From: Burkholderiaceae bacterium
Lineage (GTDB): Bacteria > Pseudomonadota > Gammaproteobacteria > Burkholderiales > Burkholderiaceae_C
NCBI GenBank assembly: GCA_026125795.1
Contig: JAHCKM010000002.1
Span: 682,001 to 746,000, forward strand
Direction of reading: 5' to 3'
DNA: 64,000 nucleotides
The notes beneath the pieces were generated by a model, which was not told the origin of the DNA, made no database searches, and saw only the letters and a program-made list of their open reading frames with translations. The position numbers and the translations under genes were made by a program. Shown here piece by piece: positions 54,848 through 63,886 of this stretch; the first letter of the stretch is position 1, and every line of letters starts with the position of its first letter.

Positions 54848-56182
54848 ATGAGCGCAGGCCTGGACCTTTCGCGGTTCCAGGCCTCCGGCATGCAGACATG
54901 CTTTCATGGCCGCCACATCACCCCGCAGATCCTCGCAGGCCTGGACGGCATGAACTGGCGCCTGTCCGACTACGAGGCACGAGACGGCTACCAGGCGCTG
55001 CGCAAGATCCTCGCCGAGGGCATGACGCCGGACCAGGTGATCGCCACCGTCAAGGACAGCGCGCTGCGCGGGCGTGGTGGGGCAGGATTTCCCACCGGCC
55101 TCAAGTGGAGCTTCGTGCCGAGTCAACTGCCGACGCAGAAGTACTTGGTGTGCAACTCCGACGAGGGCGAACCGGGCACCTTCAAGGACCGGGACATCCT
55201 GCTCTACAACCCGCACATCGTGATCGAGGGGATGCTCATCGCGGCCTACGCGATGGGCATCACGGTGGGCTACAACTACATCCACGGCGAGATCTTCGGC
55301 GCCTACGAGCGCTTCGAGCAGGCCTTGGAGGAAGCGCGAGCCGCGGGTTATCTGGGCCACGGCATCCTGGGGTCGGACTTCAGCTTCCAGTTGCACGCGC
55401 ACCATGGCTTCGGTGCCTACATCTGCGGGGAGGAGACCGCGCTGATCGAGTCGCTGGAAGGCAAGAAGGGACATCCGCGATTCAAGCCGCCGTTTCCGGC
55501 CCGCTTCGGGCTCTATGGCAAGCCAACCATCGTCAACAACACCGAGACCTTTGCGGCGGTGCCCTGGATCATCCGCCACGGCGCCCAGGCCTACTTGCAG
55601 TGCGGCAAGCCGAACAACGGCGGCACCAAGATCTTCTCGGTCTGCGGTGACGTCGAATGGCCTGGCAACTACGAGATGCCGCTTGGCACGCCCTTCACCA
55701 AGCTGCTGGAACTCGCCGGTGGCGTGCGGGGCGGCCGCAAGCTCAAGGCCGTGATTCCCGGCGGCGCGTCAGCGCCCGTGCTGCCCGCCAGCGTGATCGC
55801 GGATTGCACGATGGACTACGACGCCGTCGCCAAGGCCGGCTCGATGTTGGGGCCGGCCGCGGTCATCGTGATGGACGAGACACGCGACATGGTCGAAAGC
55901 CTCCTGCGCCTGTCGTCCTTCTACATGCACGAGTCCTGTGGCCAATGCACACCGTGCCGCGAAGGCACGGGCTGGCTCTGGCGCGTGGTGGATCGCATCC
56001 ACAGGGGACACGGCCGACCCGCTGACCTGGAACTGCTCAACTCCGTGGCGCAGAACATCCAGGGCCACACCATCTGCGCGCTGGGCGACTCGGCGGCAAC
56101 TCCGGTGCGCACCATGCTCAGGCACTTTCGGCAGGAGTTCGTGGCGAAGGTCGTGCCTGCTGGTGATGCTCAAACCCGGTAA
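54848..56182 (+). CDS. Stand-alone NADH dehydrogenase subunit F (NuoF)-like protein
   Basis: 444 aa, full NuoF length. NADH/FMN sites: [35 protein letters not shown] and [19 protein letters not shown]. The 4Fe-4S cluster ligands are in [12 protein letters not shown] plus the last Cys in [10 protein letters not shown]. NuoF normally works inside complex I next to NuoE and NuoG; none is encoded here. In this place, 14 bases after msrA, it may be an NADH diaphorase that feeds electrons to a redox partner in the oxidative-repair unit. The last 13 bases overlap the convergent SDR gene. Confidence 0.9.
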   Translation: MSAGLDLSRFQASGMQTCFHGRHITPQILAGLDGMNWRLSDYEARDGYQALRKILAEGMTPDQVIATVKDSALRGRGGAGFPTGLKWSFVPSQLPTQKYLVCNSDEGEPGTFKDRDILLYNPHIVIEGMLIAAYAMGITVGYNYIHGEIFGAYERFEQALEEARAAGYLGHGILGSDFSFQLHAHHGFGAYICGEETALIESLEGKKGHPRFKPPFPARFGLYGKPTIVNNTETFAAVPWIIRHGAQAYLQCGKPNNGGTKIFSVCGDVEWPGNYEMPLGTPFTKLLELAGGVRGGRKLKAVIPGGASAPVLPASVIADCTMDYDAVAKAGSMLGPAAVIVMDETRDMVESLLRLSSFYMHESCGQCTPCREGTGWLWRVVDRIHRGHGRPADLELLNSVAQNIQGHTICALGDSAATPVRTMLRHFRQEFVAKVVPAGDAQTR

Positions 56183-56967
56183 CGCGCTGCCGCGGTGGAT
56201 CGCGACAGTTCGGGGGCCATCGCCCTGCGAGCGGCGTCGAAGGCCTCCCACTGGGCGGAGTCCGGCAACGATGGAATGGTGACGAGCTCCTTGCGGTCGA
56301 AACCCACCAGGGCTGCGTCGACCATCTCCTGCGCACTCATCACGATCGACTGCGGCAGCTCGGCCAACGGCGTGCCGGCGACCGTCCAGAAGTCGGTGCT
56401 CGTGGCGCCGGGCAACACCACCTGGATCTGAATGCCCTTGGCGCTCAGCTCGTGGTCGAGCGACTGCGACAGCGCGAGCACGAACGCCTTCGTGCCTGCA
56501 TAGGTGCCGTTCAGCACTTCGGGCGCCAGTGCCACCACGGAGCCGATGTTGACGATGGCGCCGCTGCCGCGCGCCACGAAAGCCGCAGCCGCGGCGTGCG
56601 CGAGGCGGGTCAGCGCGGTGACGTTGAGCTGGATCATGTGCTCCAGCGACTCGATATCCGAGTCGACCAGTGATCGGGTCGCCCCCACGCCGGCGTTGTT
56701 CACCAGCAGCTTGATGCGGCTGTCGGTTTGCAGGATGCGTTCGACACGCTGCTGGTCCGCGGCGATCGTGAGATCGGCGCGCACCGCTTCGACGGCACGC
56801 CCGGTGGCTGCGGCGACGCGTTCGGCCACGAGCTGCAGCCGCTGTTCATCGCGTGCGACCAGGATCAGATCGTGTCCGCGCCGTGCCAGCCGGTCGGCGT
56901 AGACAGCGCCGATGCCGCCGGAGGCACCGGTGATCAGCGCGGTTCCAATGGTGTGAGCGGGCGTCAT
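56170..56967 (-). CDS. Short-chain dehydrogenase/reductase (SDR)
   Basis: 265 aa. Cofactor site [24 protein letters not shown] in [14 protein letters not shown], catalytic Ser in [13 protein letters not shown] and Tyr/Lys in [15 protein letters not shown]. The Arg in the second strand (LVARDEQRL) favours NADP(H). DltE/classical SDR type with unknown substrate. Its ATG overlaps the stop of the DUF2798 gene. The tail overlaps the convergent NuoF-like gene by 13 bases. Confidence 0.9.
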   Translation of the reverse strand: MTPAHTIGTALITGASGGIGAVYADRLARRGHDLILVARDEQRLQLVAERVAAATGRAVEAVRADLTIAADQQRVERILQTDSRIKLLVNNAGVGATRSLVDSDIESLEHMIQLNVTALTRLAHAAAAAFVARGSGAIVNIGSVVALAPEVLNGTYAGTKAFVLALSQSLDHELSAKGIQIQVVLPGATSTDFWTVAGTPLAELPQSIVMSAQEMVDAALVGFDRKELVTIPSLPDSAQWEAFDAARRAMAPELSRSTAAARYRV

Positions 56968-57446
56968 GTTGGGCTCCTGCGAGATGGATGGCCGAAGGCC
57001 CTGTCGACCAGGCGCTGCACAGGCGGCGCGAGGGCAAGAATCATCGGGACGACCACCCCGTAGCCGAGCGCCCAGGCCCGCAGCCAGAGCCGGACAAAGT
57101 CTTCCCTGAGCCCCAGGTTTCTGAACAGGACAGCAAACGAAATGACGCCCGTCGTGATCACGCCCATGAGGAGAGCAAACACGAGCCGTTGCCGCATCGC
57201 TCCCATGACGATCGATCCGGTGTCGTGGTCCGGTTTGGGTATGAACAGCGTGGCAGTCAGGCGCTGAATCTTCGGGGCGATCAGCAACATGATCGGGATG
57301 ACGATGAGATACGCCAGCCCCCAAGAAGTCAGCCAGGCGGCCAACAGCTGCCCGCCCGATCCCACGTGCAAGTAGACGAGCGCGAACGAGATCGCGCCGG
57401 TGGTGATGGCGCCCATCAGGAGCGCGAACGCGATCCGGTTCTTCAT
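56964..57446 (-). CDS. DUF2798 family membrane protein (two repeats)
   Basis: 160 aa consisting of two tandem units of about 70 residues: NRIAFALLMGAITTGAISFA and RLVFALLMGVITTGVISFAV, each followed by a second span. Four predicted membrane spans in total. DUF2798 has no known function; single-unit versions occur beside TetR and SDR genes. The stop overlaps the SDR start (ATGA). It lies 12 bases downstream of wrbA, so wrbA - DUF2798 - SDR is one unit. Confidence 0.88.
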   Translation of the reverse strand: MKNRIAFALLMGAITTGAISFALVYLHVGSGGQLLAAWLTSWGLAYLIVIPIMLLIAPKIQRLTATLFIPKPDHDTGSIVMGAMRQRLVFALLMGVITTGVISFAVLFRNLGLREDFVRLWLRAWALGYGVVVPMILALAPPVQRLVDRAFGHPSRRSPT

Positions 57447-57458
57447 CGGCGTACCGAT

Positions 57459-58067
57459 TCAGCGGGCAGTCGCGAGCCGTGACGCCAGAGTGGCGACGTG
57501 ACGGCCTTGGAAGCGTGCCATCGCGCGCTCCTGCTCGCTGGGCTTGCGTTCGCCGTCACTGCCGGCGATGGTCGACGCGCCGTACGGGCTGCCGCCCTTG
57601 ATTTCGTCGGTGCCCGTCTGCCGCTGCTCGCTGTACGGCAGACCGACCAGCACCATGCCGTGGTGCAGCAGCGTGATGTGAAAGCTGAGGATGGTGCTCT
57701 CCTGGCCGCCGTGCTGCGTTCCGGTCGATGTGAAGACGCTGCCCAGCTTGCCGATCAGGGCGCCTTTCGCCCACAGACCGCCGGTCTGGTCGAGAAAGGT
57801 CCGCATTTGCCCGCACATGTTTCCAAAGCGGGTCGGCGTGCCGAACACGATGGCGTCGTGGCTCGCAAGATCGTCGGGCGTCGCGACGGCCGTGTTGTTG
57901 TCCACCTTGGCGCCCATCTGCCGCAGCGCCTCCGGCGACATCGTCTCGGGCACGCGCTTCACCGTCACCACCGCGCCGGGCACCTCACGGGCTCCTTCGG
58001 CGACGGCCTGCGCCATGACTTCGATGTGTCCGTAGGCGCTGTAGTAGAGAACCAGGATCTTCGACAT
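57459..58067 (-). CDS. wrbA: NAD(P)H:quinone oxidoreductase, WrbA type
   Basis: 202 aa flavodoxin fold. Flavin-phosphate loop [20 protein letters not shown], the WrbA insertion and the segments [23 protein letters not shown] and [18 protein letters not shown] are diagnostic. It reduces quinones by two electrons and prevents semiquinone cycling. It heads the wrbA - DUF2798 - SDR unit. The promoter region is shared with a receiver-only regulator gene and contains motif site G. Confidence 0.92.
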   Translation of the reverse strand: MSKILVLYYSAYGHIEVMAQAVAEGAREVPGAVVTVKRVPETMSPEALRQMGAKVDNNTAVATPDDLASHDAIVFGTPTRFGNMCGQMRTFLDQTGGLWAKGALIGKLGSVFTSTGTQHGGQESTILSFHITLLHHGMVLVGLPYSEQRQTGTDEIKGGSPYGASTIAGSDGERKPSEQERAMARFQGRHVATLASRLATAR

Positions 58068-58403
58068 GGGTTACCTCGAGGCAGAGGGATTGAAGGGGTT
58101 GGTCCGCCTGTTCCGCGAACCACGTCAACGTGCTCGGACGAGCGGCTTGTTCACGTGTGAACGAAGGCTAGTGGCCGACCCCGGGGGCTGCCACATGCTT
58201 TGGAACAGGTTGGCGCTACCGCTTTCGAGCGAGCCGTCGCGTCCGGTCCGTCACCGCGCCTGCCGTTGCGCAGCTGCGCCGACATCCTCGCGACCGGCGC
58301 TTGACTGGCGTCAAGGCCGGCGCAACGCAATCAGACCAAGGTATTGTTTACGGCCGCGCCGGCATGGTGCAAGCTTGCCCAAGCGGCTGCAACAGGGTCC
58401 ACG
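58068..58403. other. Divergent regulatory stretch between wrbA and the receiver gene
   Basis: 336 bases with no credible gene. It contains motif site G at 58332-58350, near the receiver gene. A second TGGTATCG-like sequence occurs after the receiver gene at about 58857 but has no gene to control. Confidence 0.5.
58332..58350. promoter_or_regulatory. RATACC motif, site G (receiver-only regulator)
   Basis: Plus strand CAGACCAAGGTATTGTTTA; on the minus strand CAATACCTTGGTCTG. Core ATACC-TT-GGTCT, matching site F at 10 of 12 core positions. It lies about 55 bases before the receiver gene start. Confidence 0.5.
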
Positions 58404-58784
58404 ATGAACGCGATCGGCAGGCGCGCACTCGTTACGGTGATCGACGATGACGAGTCCGTGCGGGAGGCGCTGCCCGACCTGCTGGGCGAGTTCGGGTTTT
58501 CCGCAAGCGCCTACGCGTCAGCCGAAGCCTTCTTGGCCTCCGGCCGGGTTGGGCAAGCGGACTGTCTCGTGGTCGACGTCGCAATGCCGGGCATGACTGG
58601 CCCCGAACTGCAACAGGAGCTCAAACGCCGCGGGGTTGAGACGCCCATCGTGTTCATCACTGCATACTCGGATGATGATCTGCAGCGTCGCCTCATTCAG
58701 CAAGGCGCGGCAACGTGCCTTTTGAAGCCCTTCAGTGCCGAGGCGCTCTTCGAGGCGGTGACAGCAGCCCTGTCGTCGGGGTAG
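58404..58784 (+). CDS. Receiver-only response regulator (FixJ-type receiver)
   Basis: 126 aa, a receiver with no output domain. Acidic triad Asp14-16 (VTVIDDDESVREAL), phospho-acceptor Asp58 (CLVVDVAMPGMTG), Thr switch (PIVFITAYSDDDL) and Lys108 (CLLKPFSAEAL). Single-domain receivers act as phosphate sinks, relays or allosteric partners. The sequence style is that of FixJ/TodT regulators and of the full-length regulator at 49645-50442, so it could compete for the same histidine kinases. Motif site G precedes it. Confidence 0.9.
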   Translation: MNAIGRRALVTVIDDDESVREALPDLLGEFGFSASAYASAEAFLASGRVGQADCLVVDVAMPGMTGPELQQELKRRGVETPIVFITAYSDDDLQRRLIQQGAATCLLKPFSAEALFEAVTAALSSG

Positions 58785-58881
58785 AGCCGGCATGACAGCG
58801 ACTTCCCACGAGAAGCGCAACTGTCTTGGCAATGGCGCGGCTGAACAATTGCACTTTGGTATCGCAAGCTGCGTCGAGCCT

Positions 58882-59232
58882 TCAGCAAGGTACAGATGCG
58901 TTGCATCGGTGTACAGAGATGTTTTCGGGATAGTGGATGTCTGCTGTCAGTCCGTCTGTGCCGTCGCATAAGACAAAACGGCCGCGCATGTGCACAGCCA
59001 ACTCCGGCAGGGGTTCAATGTCGAGGAGGTCGGCCCAGTCCCCAGCGCGCACCGCCTCCAGCGCAACGCTCGACACCCAGACTGTGAGAGGGCTGCCGTT
59101 GCGCGCAGTCTCGCGCATCGTCAACATGCGATGCCTGCCGAGCCGTGTCACGGACGCGATGCGGCCCCGGTACCATCGATGACGGCCGAGATCAGCGTAG
59201 GTCAGGCCGCCCAGCGCGAGAGCGTGTTCCAT
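58882..59232 (-). CDS. Hypothetical protein, downstream partner of antitoxin-like gene
   Basis: 116 aa from an ATG at 59232 that overlaps the stop of the upstream gene (TAATG). Readable segments are TYADLGRHRWYRGRIASVTR, SPLTVWVSSVALEAVRAGDW and VHMRGRFVLCDGTDGLTADI, suggesting a small mixed beta protein. It is not a RES toxin (no RES signature and too short). In a normal Xre/MbcA-type pair the second gene is the toxin, so a toxin or a different effector role is possible. Family unknown. Confidence 0.7.
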   Translation of the reverse strand: MEHALALGGLTYADLGRHRWYRGRIASVTRLGRHRMLTMRETARNGSPLTVWVSSVALEAVRAGDWADLLDIEPLPELAVHMRGRFVLCDGTDGLTADIHYPENISVHRCNASVPC

Positions 59233-59711
59233 TACCCGACCGCAATGAACCGATCCGCGCGCGCCGCCTGAAGCGCCGCATCGGCTTGCGTCCATACGCA
59301 GGCGATCGGCGGCTGATCGCCGAGCCATGTGTTGGGCGTCAGGAACCAAAGCGCGACTTCCCAATCGGCCATGACCGACGTCAACTCCCGTGCCACCCGG
59401 GCAACCTCGGGACGTACCGCCATGTCGGCATCGAACTGGAACAGCGGCCACCACTGGACGCCCCGCAGACTGAAGTTCACGGAGGCTCTTGCGTCGGGCA
59501 GGTCGCTGCCGCGCTCCGGTGAATGGCGGCGCGCCGTTGCGATCCGGCGCAGCAGTCCTTCACCGTCTGCAATGCCGTCGGCAAGGCGATAGGCATCGAA
59601 CAGCTGCACCAGGCTGCCATCGCTGGCTTGTCGCGCACTCGGCGGCAACGGCGTCGCCGGGCCGGAAGCATTCCCGCTTTGTCGCGTCTTGGTCCCGGGC
59701 GGTGTGCTCAT
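59232..59711 (-). CDS. Antitoxin-like protein with Xre/MbcA/ParS toxin-binding-type C-terminus
   Basis: 159 aa. The region WWPLFQFDADMAVRPEVARV followed by LTSVMADWEVALWFLTPNTWLGDQPPIACV and AALQAARAD has the FQF...R..V......W..A.W...PN..L....P pattern of the DUF2384 (Xre/MbcA/ParS) toxin-binding domain. The N-terminal 35 residues are Pro/Ser-rich and no clear HTH is visible. It overlaps the following gene as TAATG, as antitoxin-toxin pairs do. Start ATG 59711 is preferred; its ribosome site is weak. Confidence 0.65.
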   Translation of the reverse strand: MSTPPGTKTRQSGNASGPATPLPPSARQASDGSLVQLFDAYRLADGIADGEGLLRRIATARRHSPERGSDLPDARASVNFSLRGVQWWPLFQFDADMAVRPEVARVARELTSVMADWEVALWFLTPNTWLGDQPPIACVWTQADAALQAARADRFIAVG

Positions 59712-59896
59712 GGGTTGCCGACGGTTGCCTGTCAACAAGGAGTCTCGCCAGGGATCGGTTCGTTCACGTCTGCCGCTTGGTGAGGGCGTGCCTACCTCTG
59801 TTGGCGTACATCCGGATTCGCAGACTGGGTGGTCAAACGATCGAGCGTTGCCGTCAAGAATGTCGGCACCGTCAACCGGCCGTCAACGTCCACACG

Positions 59897-60337
59897 ATGA
59901 AGCAGCGACTCGACTTCTACAAGGCCTCTCCAGACGCGCTCAAACCGGTGATCGCACTGGAGGCGGCCGTCTCCAAGCTTGGTATCGACCCTGTTCTGCT
60001 CGATCTACTCAAATTGCGCGCCTCTCAGATCAACGAGTGTGCCTACTGCGTGGACCTGCATGCGACCGACCTGCGCAAGAAGGGCGAGAGCGAGCGTCGC
60101 GTGTTCGGCGCGTCCGTCTGGCGCGAGACCCCCTTTTTCACCGAGCGCGAGCGCGCAGCACTGGCATGGACAGAGGCTTTGACGCTACTGCCCGAGACCC
60201 ATGCACCGGACGCCGACTATGAAGTGCTGAGTCAGCACTTCAACGAGCAGGAGAGGGTCGACCTGACGGTGGCCGTCGGGCTCATCAACGTCTGGAACCG
60301 CTTGGCGGTGGCGTTCCGCAAGTCGCCGAGCGTCTGA
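59897..60337 (+). CDS. Carboxymuconolactone decarboxylase family (AhpD-like) protein
   Basis: 146 aa. The peroxidase-type motif is Cys48-x-x-Cys51 followed by His55 in NECAYCVDLHATDLRKKGES. The ALAWTEALTLLPETHAPDAD segment is also typical. CxxC-type members are alkylhydroperoxidases that work with thiol reductants. It is a plausible organic-peroxide detoxifier and is followed 33 bases on by a secreted cupin gene. Start ATG 59897; upstream in-frame codons look non-coding. Confidence 0.9.
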   Translation: MKQRLDFYKASPDALKPVIALEAAVSKLGIDPVLLDLLKLRASQINECAYCVDLHATDLRKKGESERRVFGASVWRETPFFTERERAALAWTEALTLLPETHAPDADYEVLSQHFNEQERVDLTVAVGLINVWNRLAVAFRKSPSV

Positions 60338-60370
60338 GAACCACACCGTCGTCACCCCAAAAGGATCATC

Positions 60371-60778
60371 ATGAATCGCCTGAACCACCTCGCATCCAGC
60401 CTGTTGCTCATGTTCGCCACCTTGGGTGCGCAACTCGCCAGCGCTGCGCCAGGGCCAGCCCTGACACAGCTTCTCTCCAAGGAGATGGCCGACATCCCCG
60501 GGAAGGAGTTGTTGGCAATCACGGTCGAGTACCCGCCCGGTGGCGCTGACCCCATCCACCGACACGATGCGCATGTGTTCGTCTATGTCCTGGAGGGGTC
60601 CGTCGTGATGGGCCTGCGCGGTGGAAAGGAAGTGACCCTTTCGAAGGGACAGACCTACTACGAAGGCCCTCTCGACGTTCACACGGTGTCGCGCAACGCG
60701 AGCAGCACCAAACCCGCAAGGTTTCTTGTCGTCTTTGTCAAGAACAAGGGCCTGGACGCAGTGCTACCGGCGCGCTGA
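60371..60778 (+). CDS. Secreted cupin-domain protein
   Basis: 135 aa with a Sec signal peptide (LLLMFATLGAQLASAAPGPA) and one cupin: VEYPPGGADPIHRHDAHVFV with His-x-His, then Glu in VLEGSVVMGLRGGKEVTLSK and the distal His in GPLDVHTVSRNASS. Similar in size and location to the cupin at 40357-40761. The AhpD-like gene lies just upstream, and the pair may work on reactive organic compounds. Function unknown. Confidence 0.88.
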   Translation: MNRLNHLASSLLLMFATLGAQLASAAPGPALTQLLSKEMADIPGKELLAITVEYPPGGADPIHRHDAHVFVYVLEGSVVMGLRGGKEVTLSKGQTYYEGPLDVHTVSRNASSTKPARFLVVFVKNKGLDAVLPAR

Positions 60779-60931
60779 ACGGAGACCGATCTCCTCAGGC
60801 TCGGGCGCGCAACCGCTCGGTGATCAGGACCGTAGGTTGCGGAACGCCGCAACCGTGAGAACACGCGGGCTTCGCCAGGTCCGCGCGCGTCGGTCGAGCC
60901 TCATCAAGTCCGGGAATAGCCGACCGAGGTG

Positions 60932-61885
60932 TCAATCAGCGCTAGGCGATCGCTCAATCGGCAAACCGGCGGCCACCCACGCTTCGATTCCACCGACGAG
61001 TGGACGCACGGTGACGAAGCCTGCGCGCCGAAGGCGACGGGCCACCTGGGCCGCCGATACCTCGTTCGGACACGCGCAATAGACGACTACCTCTGCATCG
61101 CGCGGGAGATCCTTGGTCTGCTCAGCGGCATTTTCCAGCGAGAGGCGCAGTGCACCGGGGATCGTGCCCTCTAGCGTGCGGGGATCGACCGGACGCACGT
61201 CAAGAAGCGTTGGTTGTTCCCCAGCCTCGATCAACTGGTGCAGCTCCGGCACGGTGATGCTGACGCCACGTATCTCGCGCAGCAGGCGATCGCGTTGCCA
61301 CCACTTGACGATCAACCAGAGCGCCAGCGCTCCGAAGACGACCACGAGTCCCGAGCGCCCAAGGCGCTCAAGGACGGCCACCACGTCCTGCACCGCCGCA
61401 TGGAAGTAAACACCGAGCCATAGCCAGGTTCCGACGTATAGCGCCGCGCCAACGGTATCGAACGCAATGAACAGTGAGAGCCGATGTCGAACGTCTCCTG
61501 ATAGTGCGGTGGCGAGGGTTGCCAGGCCCGGCACAAACTTCGCCACCAACAACGACCAAATGCCCCACCGCGCAAAGAGCGATTGGGTCTCACGCACGCA
61601 GCTGTCCGGGTTGAGCGAGACGCGACAGATTGTGCGAAGTACCTTGTCACCATGGAGGCGCCCGGCTGCATACCAGCCGAGGTCCGCGATCAGACACGCG
61701 GCTATCGCGACCGCATGCAAAGCGAGCGCGGAGTGATGACGACCAACGCTCAATGCGCCGGCCAGCAAGAGCAAAGGGGGCGCCGGCAATGGCAAGCCCA
61801 CCTGCTCGATGAGGACGGCAAGGAACACGATCGCCAAGCCGTGCTCGGTCAGCAGACCCAATATGCCGTCCAGGGCTAGGTTCAT
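60932..61885 (-). CDS. DedA-family membrane protein fused to a rhodanese domain
   Basis: 317 aa. Residues 1-200 form the DedA (SNARE-associated) domain: FLAVLIEQVGLPLPAPPLLL, RWGIWSLLVAKFVPGLATLA and a final span FGALALWLIVKWW. A C-terminal rhodanese follows (TLLDVRPVDPRTLEGTIPGA, active-site Cys in VVYCACPNEVSAAQVARRLR, and VRPLVGGIEAWVAAGLP). DedA proteins support lipid flipping and envelope stress tolerance; rhodaneses move sulfane sulfur. The fusion places sulfur transfer at the inner face of the membrane. Confidence 0.9.
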   Translation of the reverse strand: MNLALDGILGLLTEHGLAIVFLAVLIEQVGLPLPAPPLLLLAGALSVGRHHSALALHAVAIAACLIADLGWYAAGRLHGDKVLRTICRVSLNPDSCVRETQSLFARWGIWSLLVAKFVPGLATLATALSGDVRHRLSLFIAFDTVGAALYVGTWLWLGVYFHAAVQDVVAVLERLGRSGLVVVFGALALWLIVKWWQRDRLLREIRGVSITVPELHQLIEAGEQPTLLDVRPVDPRTLEGTIPGALRLSLENAAEQTKDLPRDAEVVVYCACPNEVSAAQVARRLRRAGFVTVRPLVGGIEAWVAAGLPIERSPSAD

Positions 61886-62015
61886 CCGGACATTCCCAAG
61901 GGGCGAGGTTCACAACTCGTGCAGCTCAGCGGGATTGGCGCCCGCTGATGCGGGCATCGGAAATCAAAAGTGGAACGTGAAGCGAGTTGGCTCTTGAAAA
62001 GCACGCATTGTTTCG

Positions 62016-62261
62016 TCAGCCGTCAGTCCAGCCGATCGCACCTTCAGCCACATAGCGCCGGAAATCACCGTACGGCATGGCCGCCTGGCCGCGGTAGTTG
62101 CCATCGGTCCAGCTCAGCGTGACATCGGAACGCGTGATCGCGATCTCGATCGGGCCCTTGCGGATCCCAAGCATGATGCCTTCGCCTTCGCGAAATTCGA
62201 CCCTGCCGATGATCATGCCGGCACGCCGCAGTGAAGGCGTGGCAGTCGCCGCATGGGCCAT
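62016..62261 (-). CDS. Small conserved-type hypothetical protein
   Basis: 81 aa from an ATG at 62261; a GTG nine bases upstream is possible. Body: MIIGRVEFREGEGIMLGIRK, then ITRSDVTLSWTDGNYRGQAA and MPYGDFRRYVAEGAIGW. Mixed beta protein without signal or membrane span. It starts 24 bases after the stop of the Rieske-FAD gene and is probably cotranscribed. Family not recognised. Confidence 0.65.
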   Translation of the reverse strand: MAHAATATPSLRRAGMIIGRVEFREGEGIMLGIRKGPIEIAITRSDVTLSWTDGNYRGQAAMPYGDFRRYVAEGAIGWTDG

Positions 62262-62284
62262 CTGAACCACGGTGTTGGTTGAGT

Positions 62285-63886
62285 TCAGGCGATCGACCGA
62301 TCGATTGCGACGGGGTCGCTCGCCGGAAACGTCATGGCCAAGGCCTCGTCCAGCTCGGTATCGCGCTGCGTGGAGGTTTGAGCGTTGCCGCTTTTGATTG
62401 CGCGCTCGGCGGCCAGACTGGACGCGTCGCGACCAATGGTCGCCAGCGCCAGCCTTTGGCCGGCCAGCAGGTACGTCACCCCGCAATCCCTGGCCGCGAC
62501 GGATCCTTCTATCACCATCGCGTCCCAGCGTTCGGCGTGTCCGATGTACTGGATCGCCACGTCGTAGTGCTGGCTCCAGAAGAACGGCACGGCGTCGAAG
62601 CGCTGGCGCATGCCCAGCATGTTGAGGGCGGCAACCTGACCCTGCCGTTGGGCCAGTGCCCAGTGTTCCACCCGGATGCGCTGTCCGGTGTACGGATCCG
62701 GATAGCGCGCGATGTCACCGGCGGCATAGATGCCGGGCGCACTCGTTTGCAGGTACTCGTCGACCACGACGCCGCGGTCGATCGCCAGGCCCGCTTTTTC
62801 AGCCAGCCCAAGACGCGGGCGCACGCCCACGCCGGCAATGATCAGGTCGGCGCGCAGCCGCGTGCCATCCGCGAGCGTGACGAGGGTTCCGTTCACCTCG
62901 CGCACCATCGTGCCCAGGTGAAAGGTCACGCCTTGCGACTCGTGAAACCGCTGCAAGAACTGCCCGATCTCCGAACCGAACGTGCGCAGCATCGGCACGG
63001 TGTCGGTCGACACCACGTGCACCTTGAGCCCGCGCCCTACCAGGGAGGCCGCCACCTCGAGGCCGACGAAGCTCGAGCCGATCACCACTGCGCTGTGCGA
63101 GCGCGCGGCTTGCGCGATGATCCGTCGGCAATCCGCGAAGCTGCGCAGCGTGAACACTTGGTCGAGCGTGGCCCCGGGGATCACCAGTTCTACCGGCTTG
63201 GCGCCGGTGGCGAGGAGCAGCCTGTCGAAGGGCAGGTCGGTACCTCTGGAGACCCGTAGTCGCTTCGCTGCGGTATCGACCGCAAGCGCGGAGGTGTTCA
63301 ACAACAGTTCGACCTGCTGTTCCTTGTACCAGGCCGGTGATCTTAGTGGCATCCACTCGTCCGGTACGCCACCGGCGAGATAGTCCTTGGACAGGTTTGG
63401 GCGATCGATCGGTGGATCCGCATCGGCGCTGACCATCGTCAACGCGCCGTTGTAGCCCTTGCGGCGCAACATCTCCGCTGCGGCGAGACCGGCGGCACCG
63501 CCGCCCACGATGACGATGCTGTTGGGCGATCCGCAGACGGGCCCCCCGATGGGCGCTTCGATCCGTTTGCGAACGAGCGCTTTACCATCGACCACCTCGA
63601 CGTGCCAGCAGGGCAGTGCGTCCAGCGCGGGCGCGCCGACCGCCTCGCCGGTGCTGATGTCGAACCTGGAGTGGTGCAGCGGACAGCGCAGAACATGGTC
63701 TGCGAGCAGTCCGTCGCACAGGTTTGCCTGGTAGTGCGTGCAACGCGCACCGAGCGCGAACACGCCCTCGTCCGAGCGGACCAGCATGGCCGGCACACCG
63801 TCGACTTGGCCCGGAACCATCACACCCGGTCGCAGATCCCGCAGCGGGACACCATGGCGCAGGTCACGCGTGTCGCTTGTGTTCAT
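62285..63886 (-). CDS. Rieske-FAD pyridine nucleotide oxidoreductase (AIFL/ferredoxin reductase-like)
   Basis: 533 aa. N-terminal Rieske domain with 2Fe-2S ligands Cys49, His51, Cys68 and His71 (CTH ... CPLHH), then FAD motif IVIVGGGAAGLAAAEMLRRK at about 124-143, NAD motif SAVVIGSSFVGLEVAASLVG and second FAD motif APGIYAAGDIARYPDP. A C-terminal reductase domain and a tail follow. The fusion resembles apoptosis-inducing-factor-like reductases and ferredoxin reductases of ring-hydroxylating systems. It accepts electrons from NAD(P)H; acceptor unknown. No oxygenase gene is adjacent. Confidence 0.9.
   Translation of the reverse strand: MNTSDTRDLRHGVPLRDLRPGVMVPGQVDGVPAMLVRSDEGVFALGARCTHYQANLCDGLLADHVLRCPLHHSRFDISTGEAVGAPALDALPCWHVEVVDGKALVRKRIEAPIGGPVCGSPNSIVIVGGGAAGLAAAEMLRRKGYNGALTMVSADADPPIDRPNLSKDYLAGGVPDEWMPLRSPAWYKEQQVELLLNTSALAVDTAAKRLRVSRGTDLPFDRLLLATGAKPVELVIPGATLDQVFTLRSFADCRRIIAQAARSHSAVVIGSSFVGLEVAASLVGRGLKVHVVSTDTVPMLRTFGSEIGQFLQRFHESQGVTFHLGTMVREVNGTLVTLADGTRLRADLIIAGVGVRPRLGLAEKAGLAIDRGVVVDEYLQTSAPGIYAAGDIARYPDPYTGQRIRVEHWALAQRQGQVAALNMLGMRQRFDAVPFFWSQHYDVAIQYIGHAERWDAMVIEGSVAARDCGVTYLLAGQRLALATIGRDASSLAAERAIKSGNAQTSTQRDTELDEALAMTFPASDPVAIDRSIA

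Noticed and set aside
58855-58875. An eighth RATACC-like sequence (TTTGGTATCGC) after the receiver gene
   Set aside because: It lies in a convergent gap with no downstream gene to control and matches only half of the motif; left out of the site list.
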